DNA of 22,215 nucleotides from Pseudomonadota bacterium (GCA_023412655.1 JAEYNH010000130.1:1-22215); one strand, 5' to 3'. Positions 12,998 to 21,194 are shown, numbered from the stretch's first letter. Notes: generated by a model not told the origin, from the sequence alone. Numbers and translations: made by a program.

Positions 12998-14842
12998 ATG
13001 AATCTTATCGTCCTGATCGGCATCGCGATCACGCTCATCACGGGGCTGCCTGTGCTGATGCAGCTCCGCAGGAACCACCCGCGCGGGCTGATCATCCTGT
13101 TCTTCGCCGAGATGTGGGAGCGCTTCTCCTACTACGGCATGCGCTCCATCCTGATCTTCTACCTCACCCAGCACCTGCTGTTCGACGACGAGACGGCGAA
13201 CGCGCAGTACGGCTCCTACACCTCGCTGGTGTACCTGCTGCCGCTGCTGGGGGGCATCCTGGCGGACCGCTACATCGGCACCCGCAAGGCCGTGGCCTTC
13301 GGCGCCCTGCTCCTGGTGGCCGGCCACCTGACCATGGCCGTGGAAGGCCGTCCCGCGACCCAGACCCTGACCTACGCCGGCCAGACCTATCAGGTCGCCT
13401 CGGAAGGCCTGATGGAACAGCGCCGCGTGGCCCTGGTGGTGGACGGACAGCAGCATGAGTTCGGGCCCGCCCCGGGCGGCGGCCTGCAGATCCGCGACCT
13501 GCCGGCGACGGCGCCGCTTCCCTCGGTGCTGCCGGAAGGCTCCTACCAGCTGACCAACAATGTCGATCAGTTCGGCAAGAACGCCTTCTACCTGGCGGTG
13601 TCGCTGATCATCATGGGCGTGGGCTTCCTCAAGCCGAACATCTCCACCCTTGTGGGCCAGCTCTATCCCCAGGGCGACCCGCGGCGGGATTCCGGCTTCA
13701 CCCTCTACTACTATGGCATCAACCTCGGGGCCTTCTGGGCCTCGGTCCTCTGCGGCCTGCTGGGCGTCAAGTTCGGCTGGTGGGCGGGCTTCGGCCTGGC
13801 CGGCGTCGGCATGCTGGCGGGCTTCATCGTCTTCGTCCTCGGCAAGAAGCACCTGCAGGGCAACGGCGAGCCGCCGAACCCGGAGCTGCTGAAGAAGCCG
13901 GTGGCGGGCCCGATCAACCGCGAATGGCTGATCTACGGCCTGGCGTTGCTGGGCGTGCTGCCGGTGTGGTGGCTGGTTCAGCGCAACGCCATCGTCGGCA
14001 TCGCCCTCGGCATCTCCACCGTGGCCTCGTTCATCGGCATCGCCCTGATCATCGCCTTCATGGCCAAGACCTGGGTGGAGCGGCAGCGGATGATGCTGGC
14101 CACCGTCCTGATCCTCGGCGCGGTGGTGTTCTTCACCCTGTTCGAACAGGCCGGCACCTCGCTGAACCTGTTCGCGGCCCGGAACGTCGAGCTGGTGGGC
14201 GTCAGCGCCGCCCAGACCCAGTCGTTCAACGCCGGCTACATCCTGATCTTCGCCCCGATCTTCGCGGCGATGTGGGCCTGGCTCGCCCAGCGCGGCCGTG
14301 ATCCGAACCCGACCCTGAAGTTCGGCCTCGGGCTCTTCCAGGTCGGCTTGGGCTTCATGGTCGTCGTCTGGGGTGCAAGCTTCGCCGACGAGAACTACCG
14401 GCTGCCGATGATCTTCCTGGCCCTGCTCTACATGTTCCACACCACGGGCGAGCTGTTCCTCTCGCCGGTGGGCCTGTCCGAAATCACCAAGCTCAGCATC
14501 GCCAAGGTGGTCTCGTTCATGATGGCCGTGTGGTTCCTCTCCTCGTCCGTCGCCCAGTACGTCGGCGGCTGGATCGCGGGCATGGCCGGGACCCACACCG
14601 TGGGCGGCCAGGTCACCGACCCGGCGGCGTCCCTGGCGGCCTCGCTGAAGGTGTTCAACATGCTTGGCCTGTGGGGCATGGGCATCGGCGTGGGCTTCGT
14701 GGTGCTCAGCTTCTTCATCAAGCACTGGGCCCACGGCGTGAACGATCCGGCGGCCGCCCAGCCCGAGCCCATCGCCCCCGTCCTGGACGGCGAGCGGCAA
14801 TCGGTGAGCCCCGCGGCGGTCCGGCGGGACCTGAACAGCTAG
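12998..14842 (+). CDS. POT/PTR2-family proton-coupled peptide transporter
   Basis: A 614-residue inner-membrane transporter of the proton-dependent oligopeptide family. The proton-coupling motif ExxERFxYYG reads EMWERFSYYG (38-47). The PTR2 signatures FYLAVSLIIMGVGFLKPNIS (197-216) and FTLYYYGINLGAF (234-246) are present. It should import di- and tripeptides with H+. Two oddities stand out. An additional hydrophobic helix occupies residues 2-20 before the usual start of the fold. About 80 hydrophilic residues (115-194) are inserted between the third and fourth core helices, probably on the periplasmic side, and contain beta-like repeats such as TLTYAGQTYQV. No strong ribosome binding site precedes the ATG at 12998. 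A strong hairpin follows the stop. Confidence 0.92.
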   Translation: MNLIVLIGIAITLITGLPVLMQLRRNHPRGLIILFFAEMWERFSYYGMRSILIFYLTQHLLFDDETANAQYGSYTSLVYLLPLLGGILADRYIGTRKAVAFGALLLVAGHLTMAVEGRPATQTLTYAGQTYQVASEGLMEQRRVALVVDGQQHEFGPAPGGGLQIRDLPATAPLPSVLPEGSYQLTNNVDQFGKNAFYLAVSLIIMGVGFLKPNISTLVGQLYPQGDPRRDSGFTLYYYGINLGAFWASVLCGLLGVKFGWWAGFGLAGVGMLAGFIVFVLGKKHLQGNGEPPNPELLKKPVAGPINREWLIYGLALLGVLPVWWLVQRNAIVGIALGISTVASFIGIALIIAFMAKTWVERQRMMLATVLILGAVVFFTLFEQAGTSLNLFAARNVELVGVSAAQTQSFNAGYILIFAPIFAAMWAWLAQRGRDPNPTLKFGLGLFQVGLGFMVVVWGASFADENYRLPMIFLALLYMFHTTGELFLSPVGLSEITKLSIAKVVSFMMAVWFLSSSVAQYVGGWIAGMAGTHTVGGQVTDPAASLAASLKVFNMLGLWGMGIGVGFVVLSFFIKHWAHGVNDPAAAQPEPIAPVLDGERQSVSPAAVRRDLNS

Positions 14843-14866
14843 GCCGGGCCAAAGCGCCCAAGACCG

Positions 14867-14898
14867 GAGAAGGCCGCGGAGCGATCCGCGGCCTTCTC
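14867..14898. terminator. Bidirectional hairpin terminator candidate with GCGA tetraloop
   Basis: A perfect 14-bp stem (GAGAAGGCCGCGGA and its complement) closes on a GCGA loop of the stable GNRA class. It lies 24 bp after the POT transporter stop and 19 bp before the stop of the convergent TonB-receptor gene, so it can serve both. No long T-run follows on either strand. Confidence 0.75.
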
Positions 14899-14917
14899 TG
14901 CGTTCGGGCAGGGCGCC

Positions 14918-16942
14918 TTAGCCGCCGAACGTCTTTCGCAGGCGGACCAGGAACATGCGGCCGGGGACGAGGTCGCGATCGTCGGTGTAGAGCAGGGCTC
15001 CGCTGCGCCGGTCGCCCTGGTAGGCCTGGGTATTGAAGCGGATTCCGCGCTCGGCCAAATTCGCCAGCTCCAGGCGCAGGATCAGCCCCGGCTCCAGCTG
15101 CTTGTCGATCCAGGTGGTGATGTAGGCGTTGTGCAGCTTCACCCGGGTGATCGAGTTGTAGCGGTAGGTGGTCTGCGACCAGCCGCTGAAGACCGCCGCG
15201 CCGACGCTCGCGCCCCATTGCGGCAGATCCTGGGTGTAGCGGACCTCCCACTCCAGCGGCCGCAGGCGCGAGATCGGCCGCGATGTCAGGGTGGTGGGGT
15301 CCGTCACGTCGGACCAGCGCCTGTTGAGCTCGCCCTGCAGCACCCCGCGCTTCCAGCCGAACGGCTCGGAGGGGATGGTGGCGGTGACGATCAGCTCGTC
15401 CTTGGTCCCGCCGCCGATATTGGTCGGGCGGTCGAACACCTCGCCGTCGTCGTCGAACACCGGGCCGCGGTCGATGACGTCCTTCAGTTCCGAGTGGCGG
15501 TAGGTGAGCGTCAGGGCGCCGCTGGTCCAGAACCGCTGCTCCAGCGCCACCTCGCCGACCCAGGCCTGTTCGGGATTAAGGTCGGGGTTGCCCACGCTGA
15601 CGCCGGTGCCTTCCTCGAAATCGGCCCCGGCCACGAAGTCGTCGAAGTTCAGCTGGCCCACCACGCGTTCGACCCGCGCGCGGAGCTGGGTGGAGGGATG
15701 GGGCTGCCAGGCGAGGGTTAGGCGCGGTTTCAGGAACTTCAGCGTCTTCTCGAGCTCGACGTCGCCCTCCGAGGAGATTTCCGAGGCTTCGAAGCGCAGG
15801 CCGCCGTCCAGGGTCCATGTGGGGAGCGGGCGCCAGACGGCCTTGGCGAACAGTTCGCCTCGCAGCTCCTCCACCTGCACGTCCGCCGCGGGCAGCGGGA
15901 CCGCCGCGTCGTTGAGGAACAGCTCGGAATGGCTGTCGAGCTTGTTGAGCGCGGTCTCGCCGCCCACCTCGAACGACAGCGTGGTCGAGCGCTGGTGCTT
16001 CAGCACCGTCCGGCCGATGGTTTCGCTGTAGGTCCGCTCGTAGCGGAAGTCCTCCGTGGTCCCCGGCGTGCGGCTGAGGTCGAAGCCGTGGAAATCCGAA
16101 TCGTTACGCAGGACGACGGCTTCCAGCTTGGTCCTGTCCCCGAAGTCCCGGGCGTAACGAGCGGCCAGCTCGGTCTCGAACTCGTCATAGGGCGAGGTGA
16201 AGTTGTCCACCCGGCCGGCGGGCTCCGTGAACCGGACCGTGTTCTCGCTCTTCCAGCTGTCCCAGAAGGCGCGGCCGTTCAGCGTCAGCCGCCCGCCCAG
16301 CAGGGGCTGGCTGTAGCCGGCGTTGATGGTCTGCTGCAGCCCGTCGCTCTCCGACTGGTAGGCGGCGCTGCGGATCACCGAGCCGTCGGGGGCGAGGCGG
16401 ACGTAGGGTCCGAACTGGCCGCCGTCGTCGTTGCCATAGCCGTAGCGGATGGTGGTCTCCCACGTCCGCGTCCCGTCGCCGCCCGACAGTTCCAGCCGCA
16501 TGCCGTGCATGTTGCGGCCGTCCCACAGGTGGTTGTTGGCCACCGCGAACAGGCCGCGAAAGCTGGCGCCATGCTTGCGGACCACATTGGCCAGCACCGA
16601 CTTGCCCTGCATGTCGATGCCCGGAGCTCCGCCGCGGATGATATCGATGCGCTCCACCGAGGCGATGGGCACGCGGCGCAGGATCTCCTCCAGATTGTCG
16701 CTCTTGCTGGCCGGGCGCTGACCGTCGATCAGCACGTTGCCGGCGGCCCCTTCGAAGCCGCGGACGCTTTCGCCGGTGTCGAGGCTGAAGCCAGGCACGC
16801 GCGCGAGCATGTCGGCGGCGTTGGAGGCCTGCTGGCCCTCGAAGAAGCTGGCCGGATAGCTGATCACCGCCTGCTGGGGCGCGGCCTCCACCGCAGGAAC
16901 AGCGGCCGCAGCGGCCTGCGTCAGGACGTTCACGATCAGCAT
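14918..16942 (-). CDS. TonB-dependent outer-membrane receptor, copy 1
   Basis: A 674-residue TonB-dependent receptor. Residues 1-20 (MLIVNVLTQAAAAAVPAVEA) act as a short signal peptide but lack a positive charge before the hydrophobic stretch. The plug spans about 25-125 (RVPGFSLDTGESVRGFEG, ERIDIIRGGAPGIDMQGK), and the 22-stranded barrel runs from 130 to a C-terminus ending FLVRLRKTFGG. It should take up a bound ligand across the outer membrane with energy from TonB-ExbBD; the ligand is unknown. The neighbouring upstream gene (17051-19072) is a close paralogue: 73 of 99 plug residues (25-123) are identical by hand count, while barrel loops diverge. ATG 16942 has GGGGAG nine bases upstream. 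A 22-bp element shared with the paralogue lies 50 nt before the start. Confidence 0.93.
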   Translation of the reverse strand: MLIVNVLTQAAAAAVPAVEAAPQQAVISYPASFFEGQQASNAADMLARVPGFSLDTGESVRGFEGAAGNVLIDGQRPASKSDNLEEILRRVPIASVERIDIIRGGAPGIDMQGKSVLANVVRKHGASFRGLFAVANNHLWDGRNMHGMRLELSGGDGTRTWETTIRYGYGNDDGGQFGPYVRLAPDGSVIRSAAYQSESDGLQQTINAGYSQPLLGGRLTLNGRAFWDSWKSENTVRFTEPAGRVDNFTSPYDEFETELAARYARDFGDRTKLEAVVLRNDSDFHGFDLSRTPGTTEDFRYERTYSETIGRTVLKHQRSTTLSFEVGGETALNKLDSHSELFLNDAAVPLPAADVQVEELRGELFAKAVWRPLPTWTLDGGLRFEASEISSEGDVELEKTLKFLKPRLTLAWQPHPSTQLRARVERVVGQLNFDDFVAGADFEEGTGVSVGNPDLNPEQAWVGEVALEQRFWTSGALTLTYRHSELKDVIDRGPVFDDDGEVFDRPTNIGGGTKDELIVTATIPSEPFGWKRGVLQGELNRRWSDVTDPTTLTSRPISRLRPLEWEVRYTQDLPQWGASVGAAVFSGWSQTTYRYNSITRVKLHNAYITTWIDKQLEPGLILRLELANLAERGIRFNTQAYQGDRRSGALLYTDDRDLVPGRMFLVRLRKTFGG

Positions 16943-16992
16943 AATGTGTAGCTCCCCAAGTGCCTGCAGATGACCTGGGCGCGCGGGGAGGG

Positions 16993-17014
16993 GCCAATTA
17001 AATGCCGGTAAGGT
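16993..17014 (-). promoter_or_regulatory. Conserved upstream element of TonB-receptor copy 1
   Basis: Plus-strand GCCAATTAAATGCCGGTAAGGT lies exactly 50 nt upstream of the start codon and matches 20 of 22 bases of the element before copy 2. It is the only block of such length shared by the two leaders apart from the ribosome-binding CTCCCCAAGTGC. It is likely a promoter core or a regulator's site. Confidence 0.65.
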
Positions 17015-17015
17015 G

Positions 17016-17034
17016 GATTAAATCTCTGAAAGGT
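17016..17034 (-). repeat. Degenerate second copy of the receptor upstream element
   Basis: GATTAAATCTCTGAAAGGT matches 14 of 19 bases of the 3' part of the adjacent element (16996-17014). The shared ATTAAAT cores start at 16997 and 17017, exactly 20 bp apart, which places them on the same face of the helix. No clear equivalent is seen before copy 2. Confidence 0.5.
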
Positions 17035-17050
17035 GTTCGCTAGACCTGAA

Positions 17051-19072
17051 TCAACTTCCGAAGGTCTTGCGCAGACGCACGTACCACATGCGCGGCCCGG
17101 CCACGTCACGATAGTCGAGCACCGGCAGGCCTCCGGCGTTGCGCGGCCCCGGATAGCTGACGATGGAGCGGCGCACGCCCCGGCCCGTGACGTTGGGCGC
17201 TTCGAAGCGGATGTGGATGTCGGGCTGCGGTTTCCACTCCAGGAACGGGTGGACGAAGGGGCTGAACTTCAGCGTCTCGACGATATCGTAGCGGTAGTAG
17301 GTCTCGCGGACGCCGCCCGAGATGTCGACGCCGTAGTTGATCCGCCACCGCGGAAGGTCCTGGGTGAGGCTGGCCTCCCACTCCACGGGCTCCAGGCCGG
17401 AGATCTCGCGCCGCGCCCCGGTGGTGGGGTCGGTCACCTTGGACCAGCGCTTGACCACCTCCCCGCGCAGCAGCACGCCCTTCAGGCCGACCGGGGTGAA
17501 CGGTACGGTGGCTTCCAGCGCCAGCTCGTCCTTCGTGCCGTCGCCGATATTTGCGGGCCGGTCGAACACCTCGCCCGCGGGGCCGAACACCGGCCCCCGA
17601 TCGATGGCGTTCTTCAGCTCGAAGTGGCGGAAGGCCAGCAGGATCGAGCCCGAGCCCCAGAACTGCTGCTCCACCGCCGCCTCGGCCACCCAGGCCTGCT
17701 CGGGATTGAGGTCCGGGTTGCCGGCGGTGACGCCGCCCCCGCTGGAAAACCGCGACGAGGCGACGAAGTCGTCGAAGTTGAGCTGGCCGACCTCGCGCTC
17801 CACCCGGAAACGCAGCTGGGTCTGCGGCCGCACGTCCCAGGCCACCGACACCCGGGGCTTCCAGTAGCGGAGCGTCTTCTCCAGGGTCACGTCGCCGTCG
17901 GACGAGATGGTGGAGCTCTCGTAGCGCAGCGATGAATCCACCGTCCAGGCGGACACCGGCCGCCATGTCGCCTTCACGAACGCCTCACCGCGCTCCTCCT
18001 TCACCTGCACGTCGGCGGCCGGGAGATCCTGGTCGACGCCGTTCACGAACAGCTGGGCCGCGCTGTCCAGCTTGTTCACCGCGAACTCGCCGCCGCCTTC
18101 GAACGACAGCCGCGCATCGTGCCGGTATTTCAGCACCGCACGGCCGATGGTCTCGGTGGTCTCGCGGTCGAGCTCGAAGGTGGAGTCCGCCTCATCGGCC
18201 GCGAAGCCGGACACATTGTCGTACGAGCGTTCCTGGCGCAGGCCGACCAGTTCCAGGGTCGTCCTGGCGTTCAGGCTGCGGGTGTAGTTGACGCCCAGTT
18301 CGGCCTTGTCGTCGTGGGAGGTCTCCCAGCTGTTCTCGAGCGCGGGCTCGGGCGTCCGGATGCGGAACGCCTCGTCGAACTTGTACTTGCGTTCGGAGGC
18401 GCGGCCGTTCACCCGGGCCACCCCGCCGGCCAGCGGGGTTTCGAACGTGCCCGACCCCTGCCAGTCCAGAAGGTCGCCTTCCTGCTCGAGCCCGCCGCTC
18501 TCCGGCGGCCGACCGTCGGCATAGATGCGCCGGCCCGTGCCGTCGCCGGCGCCGTCGTCGATCCCCTTGCCGGCATAGAGGCCGATCTCCCAGGTCCTGG
18601 GCCCGATCTCCCCTTGAGCCTCGGCGCGCGCCGCAAAGGCCGTGCGCCCGTCGTCGGTGTGGGTCTGGGCCGCCGCCAACAGGCCGGTCATGCCGCCGCC
18701 GCTCCGGCGGATCACGTTGGCGATCACGGTCTTGCCTTGCATGTCGATCCCGGGCGCACCGCCGCGGATGATGTCGATGCGCTCGACGCGGCTGGCGGGA
18801 ATGCGGCGCAGGATCTGCTCGATGTCGTCCGTCTTGCTGGCCGGGCGTCGCCCGTCGATGATGACGTTCCCGGCCGAACCTTCGAAGCCGCGAACCGAGT
18901 CGCCCGCGTCGAGGACGAAGCCGGGCACCCGGTCCAGCATCTCCGCGGCGTTGGCCGGTTGCTGGCTGGCGAAGAAGCTGGCGGGATAGCTGGTGACGCC
19001 CTGAGCCGCCGGACCGGCGGCAGCCGGCGCGGCGGCGATGGCGGCCTGCGCCAGGACGTGGACGATCAGCAT
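17051..19072 (-). CDS. TonB-dependent outer-membrane receptor, copy 2
   Basis: A 673-residue receptor with the same design as copy 1: a short uncharged signal peptide (MLIVHVLAQAAIAAAPAAAG), a plug at about 25-125 containing SYPASFF, RVPGF, SVRGFEG and VERIDIIRGGAPGIDMQGK, and a barrel ending YVRLRKTFGS. Barrel blocks shared with copy 1 include GQLNFDDFVA, GNPDLNPEQAWV, GEVFDRP and GTKDEL. The stretch between the plug and mid-barrel is much less alike, as expected if the ligand-binding loops have diverged after duplication. The stop codon before ATG 19072 (TAG-ATG) fixes the start; GGGGAG lies 8 bases upstream. No FecI/FecR pair, lipoprotein or hydrolase gene adjoins to hint at the ligand. 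Copy 1 has its own element, so each gene may be transcribed separately. Confidence 0.93.
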   Translation of the reverse strand: MLIVHVLAQAAIAAAPAAAGPAAQGVTSYPASFFASQQPANAAEMLDRVPGFVLDAGDSVRGFEGSAGNVIIDGRRPASKTDDIEQILRRIPASRVERIDIIRGGAPGIDMQGKTVIANVIRRSGGGMTGLLAAAQTHTDDGRTAFAARAEAQGEIGPRTWEIGLYAGKGIDDGAGDGTGRRIYADGRPPESGGLEQEGDLLDWQGSGTFETPLAGGVARVNGRASERKYKFDEAFRIRTPEPALENSWETSHDDKAELGVNYTRSLNARTTLELVGLRQERSYDNVSGFAADEADSTFELDRETTETIGRAVLKYRHDARLSFEGGGEFAVNKLDSAAQLFVNGVDQDLPAADVQVKEERGEAFVKATWRPVSAWTVDSSLRYESSTISSDGDVTLEKTLRYWKPRVSVAWDVRPQTQLRFRVEREVGQLNFDDFVASSRFSSGGGVTAGNPDLNPEQAWVAEAAVEQQFWGSGSILLAFRHFELKNAIDRGPVFGPAGEVFDRPANIGDGTKDELALEATVPFTPVGLKGVLLRGEVVKRWSKVTDPTTGARREISGLEPVEWEASLTQDLPRWRINYGVDISGGVRETYYRYDIVETLKFSPFVHPFLEWKPQPDIHIRFEAPNVTGRGVRRSIVSYPGPRNAGGLPVLDYRDVAGPRMWYVRLRKTFGS

Positions 19073-19122
19073 CTAGAACTCTCCCCAAGTGCGCGCAGCT
19101 GAACCGCGTTCGCTCAGGGGGC

Positions 19123-19144
19123 GCCAATTAAATGGCTGTAAGGT
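19123..19144 (-). promoter_or_regulatory. Conserved upstream element of TonB-receptor copy 2
   Basis: Plus-strand GCCAATTAAATGGCTGTAAGGT lies exactly 50 nt upstream of the start codon and differs from the copy 1 element at two positions. The intervening 50 bases are otherwise poorly conserved except for the ribosome-binding region, so the element appears to be under selection. Confidence 0.65.
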
Positions 19145-19163
19145 CGAAGAGGTCGCAGGACCT

Positions 19164-19206
19164 TGGCGCCTGCGCCACACCCGCGCCGCCTCGCGGGAGG
19201 CGCGGG
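19164..19206 (-). terminator. Hairpin pair after tldD, possible terminator
   Basis: Two GC-rich stems lie downstream of the tldD stop: TGGCGC-CT-GCGCCA (19164-19177) and CCCGCGCC...GGCGCGGG (19180-19187 with 19199-19206). There is no T-run. They would separate tldD transcription from the receptor promoter region. Confidence 0.35.
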
Positions 19207-19221
19207 CGCTGCAGGATGGCG

Positions 19222-20652
19222 TCAGACGCTGGTGCCGCCCACCGTCAGGCCCGTCAGCTTCAGCGAAGGCTGGCCCACGCCCCCCGGTACGCTCTGGCCG
19301 GACTTGCCGCACACGCCGATGCCCGGGTCGAAGGCGAAGTCGTCGCCCAGCATGGTCACCCGGGTCAGGGCCGAGGGGCCGTCGCCGATCAGGGTCGCGC
19401 CCTTCACCGGCGTGGTCAGCCGGCCGCCCTCGATGAGGTAGGCCTCGGTGCACTGGAAGACGAACTTGCCGTTGGTGATGTCCACCTGGCCGCCGCCGAA
19501 GTTGGCGCAGTACAGGCCTCGCTTGGTCGAGGCGATCATCTCCTCGCGGGGGGTGTCGCCGCCCAGCATGCCGGTGTTGGTCATCCGGGGCATCGGCATG
19601 TGGGCATAGGACTGCCGACGGGCGTTGCCGGTGGGCTCAAGGCCCATCAGCCGGGCGCTCTGCCGATCGTGCATGTAGCCCACCAGTATGCCGTCCTCGA
19701 TGAGGATCGTCCGCTGGGTGGGCGTGCCTTCGTCGTCGACGGTCAGCGAGCCGCGGCGGCCGAGGATGGCCCCGTCGTCGAAGACCGTGACGCCCGGGGC
19801 CGCCACGCGCTCGCCGATCTTGCCCGAGAAGGCCGAGGTGCCCTTCCGGTTGAAGTCGCCTTCCAGACCATGGCCCACCGCCTCGTGCAGCAGCACCCCG
19901 TTCCAGCCGGGGCCGAGCACCACGTCCATCTCGCCGGCGGGCGCGGGAACCGCGTCGAGGTTCACCAGGGCCTGGCGCAGGGCCTCGTCCACCTGGGCCT
20001 GCCACTTGTCAGGGGTGATCCAGGTCTCGAAGCCGGCCCGGCCGCCGGCGCCGGTGTAACCGTTCTCGCGCCGGCCATCCCGCTCCACCGTCACCTGGAC
20101 GTTGATGCGCGACAGCGGCCGCACATCGCGGATCAGCCGGCCGTCGGCCCGCAGGATCTCCACCGTGCGGCGCTCGCCCGCCAGGCTCACCATCACCTGC
20201 GCGATCCGGGGGTCGCGGGCCCGGGCCCAGGCGTTGATCTCCTCCAACAGCGCCACCTTGTCCGAGAAGTCGGGCGAGGCCAGCGGGTCGTCTTCCCCGT
20301 ACAGCTTGGCGTTGGTCGGGCGCGGGCCCTCGGCCGCCACGCCGGCGTAGCCGCGCTTGGCCAGGCTGGCCGAGTCCGCCGCCCGTCGGATGGCGGCTTC
20401 GGAAATCTCGCTGGCGTGGGCGTAGCCGGCGGTCTCGCCCGCCACCACCCGCAGGCCGAAGCCCTCGGTGGAGTCATAGGCCGCAGACTTCAGGCGGCCG
20501 TCGTCGAACAGGAAGCTCTCGCTCTCCGAGCGTTCGACGAACAGCTCCCCGTCGTCGGCCCCGGCCAGGGTCTCGCCCAGGATGTCGCGGGCGCGGCCGG
20601 CGTCGACACCGGCGGATTCGAGGATGGAGGGGGCGGGCGTGTGCGCGTTCAT
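19222..20652 (-). CDS. tldD: Metalloprotease TldD
   Basis: A 476-residue TldD. The zinc site is the HExxxH motif HEAVGH (256-261) within VLLHEAVGHGLEGDFNRKG. SESESFLFDDGRLK near 42-55 and the C-terminal NGKFVFQCTEAYLIEGG and LIGDGP segments are also typical of the family. TldD pairs with TldE/PmbA to make a cytoplasmic heterodimeric protease that degrades unfolded peptides; in E. coli it matures microcin B17 and affects CcdA. The partner tldE is not in the window, which is common because the two genes are often apart. I chose ATG 20652 (MNAHTPAPS) over ATG 20700 because the extra 16 residues look non-coding; neither start has a strong ribosome binding site. It lies 57 bp downstream of the DUF3140 gene. 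Confidence 0.95.
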   Translation of the reverse strand: MNAHTPAPSILESAGVDAGRARDILGETLAGADDGELFVERSESESFLFDDGRLKSAAYDSTEGFGLRVVAGETAGYAHASEISEAAIRRAADSASLAKRGYAGVAAEGPRPTNAKLYGEDDPLASPDFSDKVALLEEINAWARARDPRIAQVMVSLAGERRTVEILRADGRLIRDVRPLSRINVQVTVERDGRRENGYTGAGGRAGFETWITPDKWQAQVDEALRQALVNLDAVPAPAGEMDVVLGPGWNGVLLHEAVGHGLEGDFNRKGTSAFSGKIGERVAAPGVTVFDDGAILGRRGSLTVDDEGTPTQRTILIEDGILVGYMHDRQSARLMGLEPTGNARRQSYAHMPMPRMTNTGMLGGDTPREEMIASTKRGLYCANFGGGQVDITNGKFVFQCTEAYLIEGGRLTTPVKGATLIGDGPSALTRVTMLGDDFAFDPGIGVCGKSGQSVPGGVGQPSLKLTGLTVGGTSV

Positions 20653-20709
20653 GGCCTGCAAGATAGGGACGCGCGCCCCCGACGTCACCTGCGGCGCCAT
20701 CGCCCCGAC

Positions 20710-21072
20710 TCAGCGCCCGCGAAGCGGGTCATGGCCCCAGTTCATCAGGCTCCAGCGCCAGCGGGTGTGGGTCACATCGCCGCCGGTCCTCAGGGCCTGG
20801 GGGCGCTGGGCCAGGTGCCGGCGACAGTAGCCCACCACCTTCTTCATGTGCGCGTAGTCGGCGTCGGTGAGCTCGTCGTCCGGCTTGGCGAGGATCGCCA
20901 GGATCTTCCGCGCCGACTGCCGTCCGACGGATTCCGTCTCGCCGCGCCGGACCATTCCCACCTTCCGGCTCTCGGGCGTCCGCAGCCAGGCCTCCAACTC
21001 CCCGGGGGTCATATTGACCACCCCGTCGAAGGCCCGGCGGATCTCGGCTTCCTCGTCGGGGCTCAGGTGCAT
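20710..21072 (-). CDS. DUF3140 domain-containing protein
   Basis: A 120-residue protein that is one DUF3140 domain. Family segments are FDGVVNMTPGELEAWLRTPES (15-35), ESVGRQSARKILAIL (47-61), DADYAHMKKVVGYCRRHLAQ (70-89) and the C-terminal DTRWRWSLMNWGHDP-like end (here THTRWRWSLMNWGHDP). The domain is small, helical and basic; it is often seen near DNA-related or stress genes and may bind DNA, but its role is unknown. The ATG at 21072 has GGGGAG about 10 bases upstream; the longer frame to 21162 adds nothing family-like. It is probably co-transcribed with tldD and diverges from coxB over 268 bp. Confidence 0.85.
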   Translation of the reverse strand: MHLSPDEEAEIRRAFDGVVNMTPGELEAWLRTPESRKVGMVRRGETESVGRQSARKILAILAKPDDELTDADYAHMKKVVGYCRRHLAQRPQALRTGGDVTHTRWRWSLMNWGHDPLRGR

Positions 21073-21194
21073 CGGCGTGATTCTCCCCAAAACGGCGCTC
21101 TCCGAGCGGCCGTCGATCTGGCGGCTGGGCCTTTGAATCTCGGGTTCGGCCGCGGCGAACAACGCTCAGGCCCGCCATAGGGCGCGGCGCGGCC

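Noticed and set aside
16997..17023. A CtrA site (TTAA-N7-TTAA) before TonB-receptor copy 1
   Set aside because: Two TTAA tetramers are present, but they are separated by 16 bases, not 7, and copy 2 has only one.
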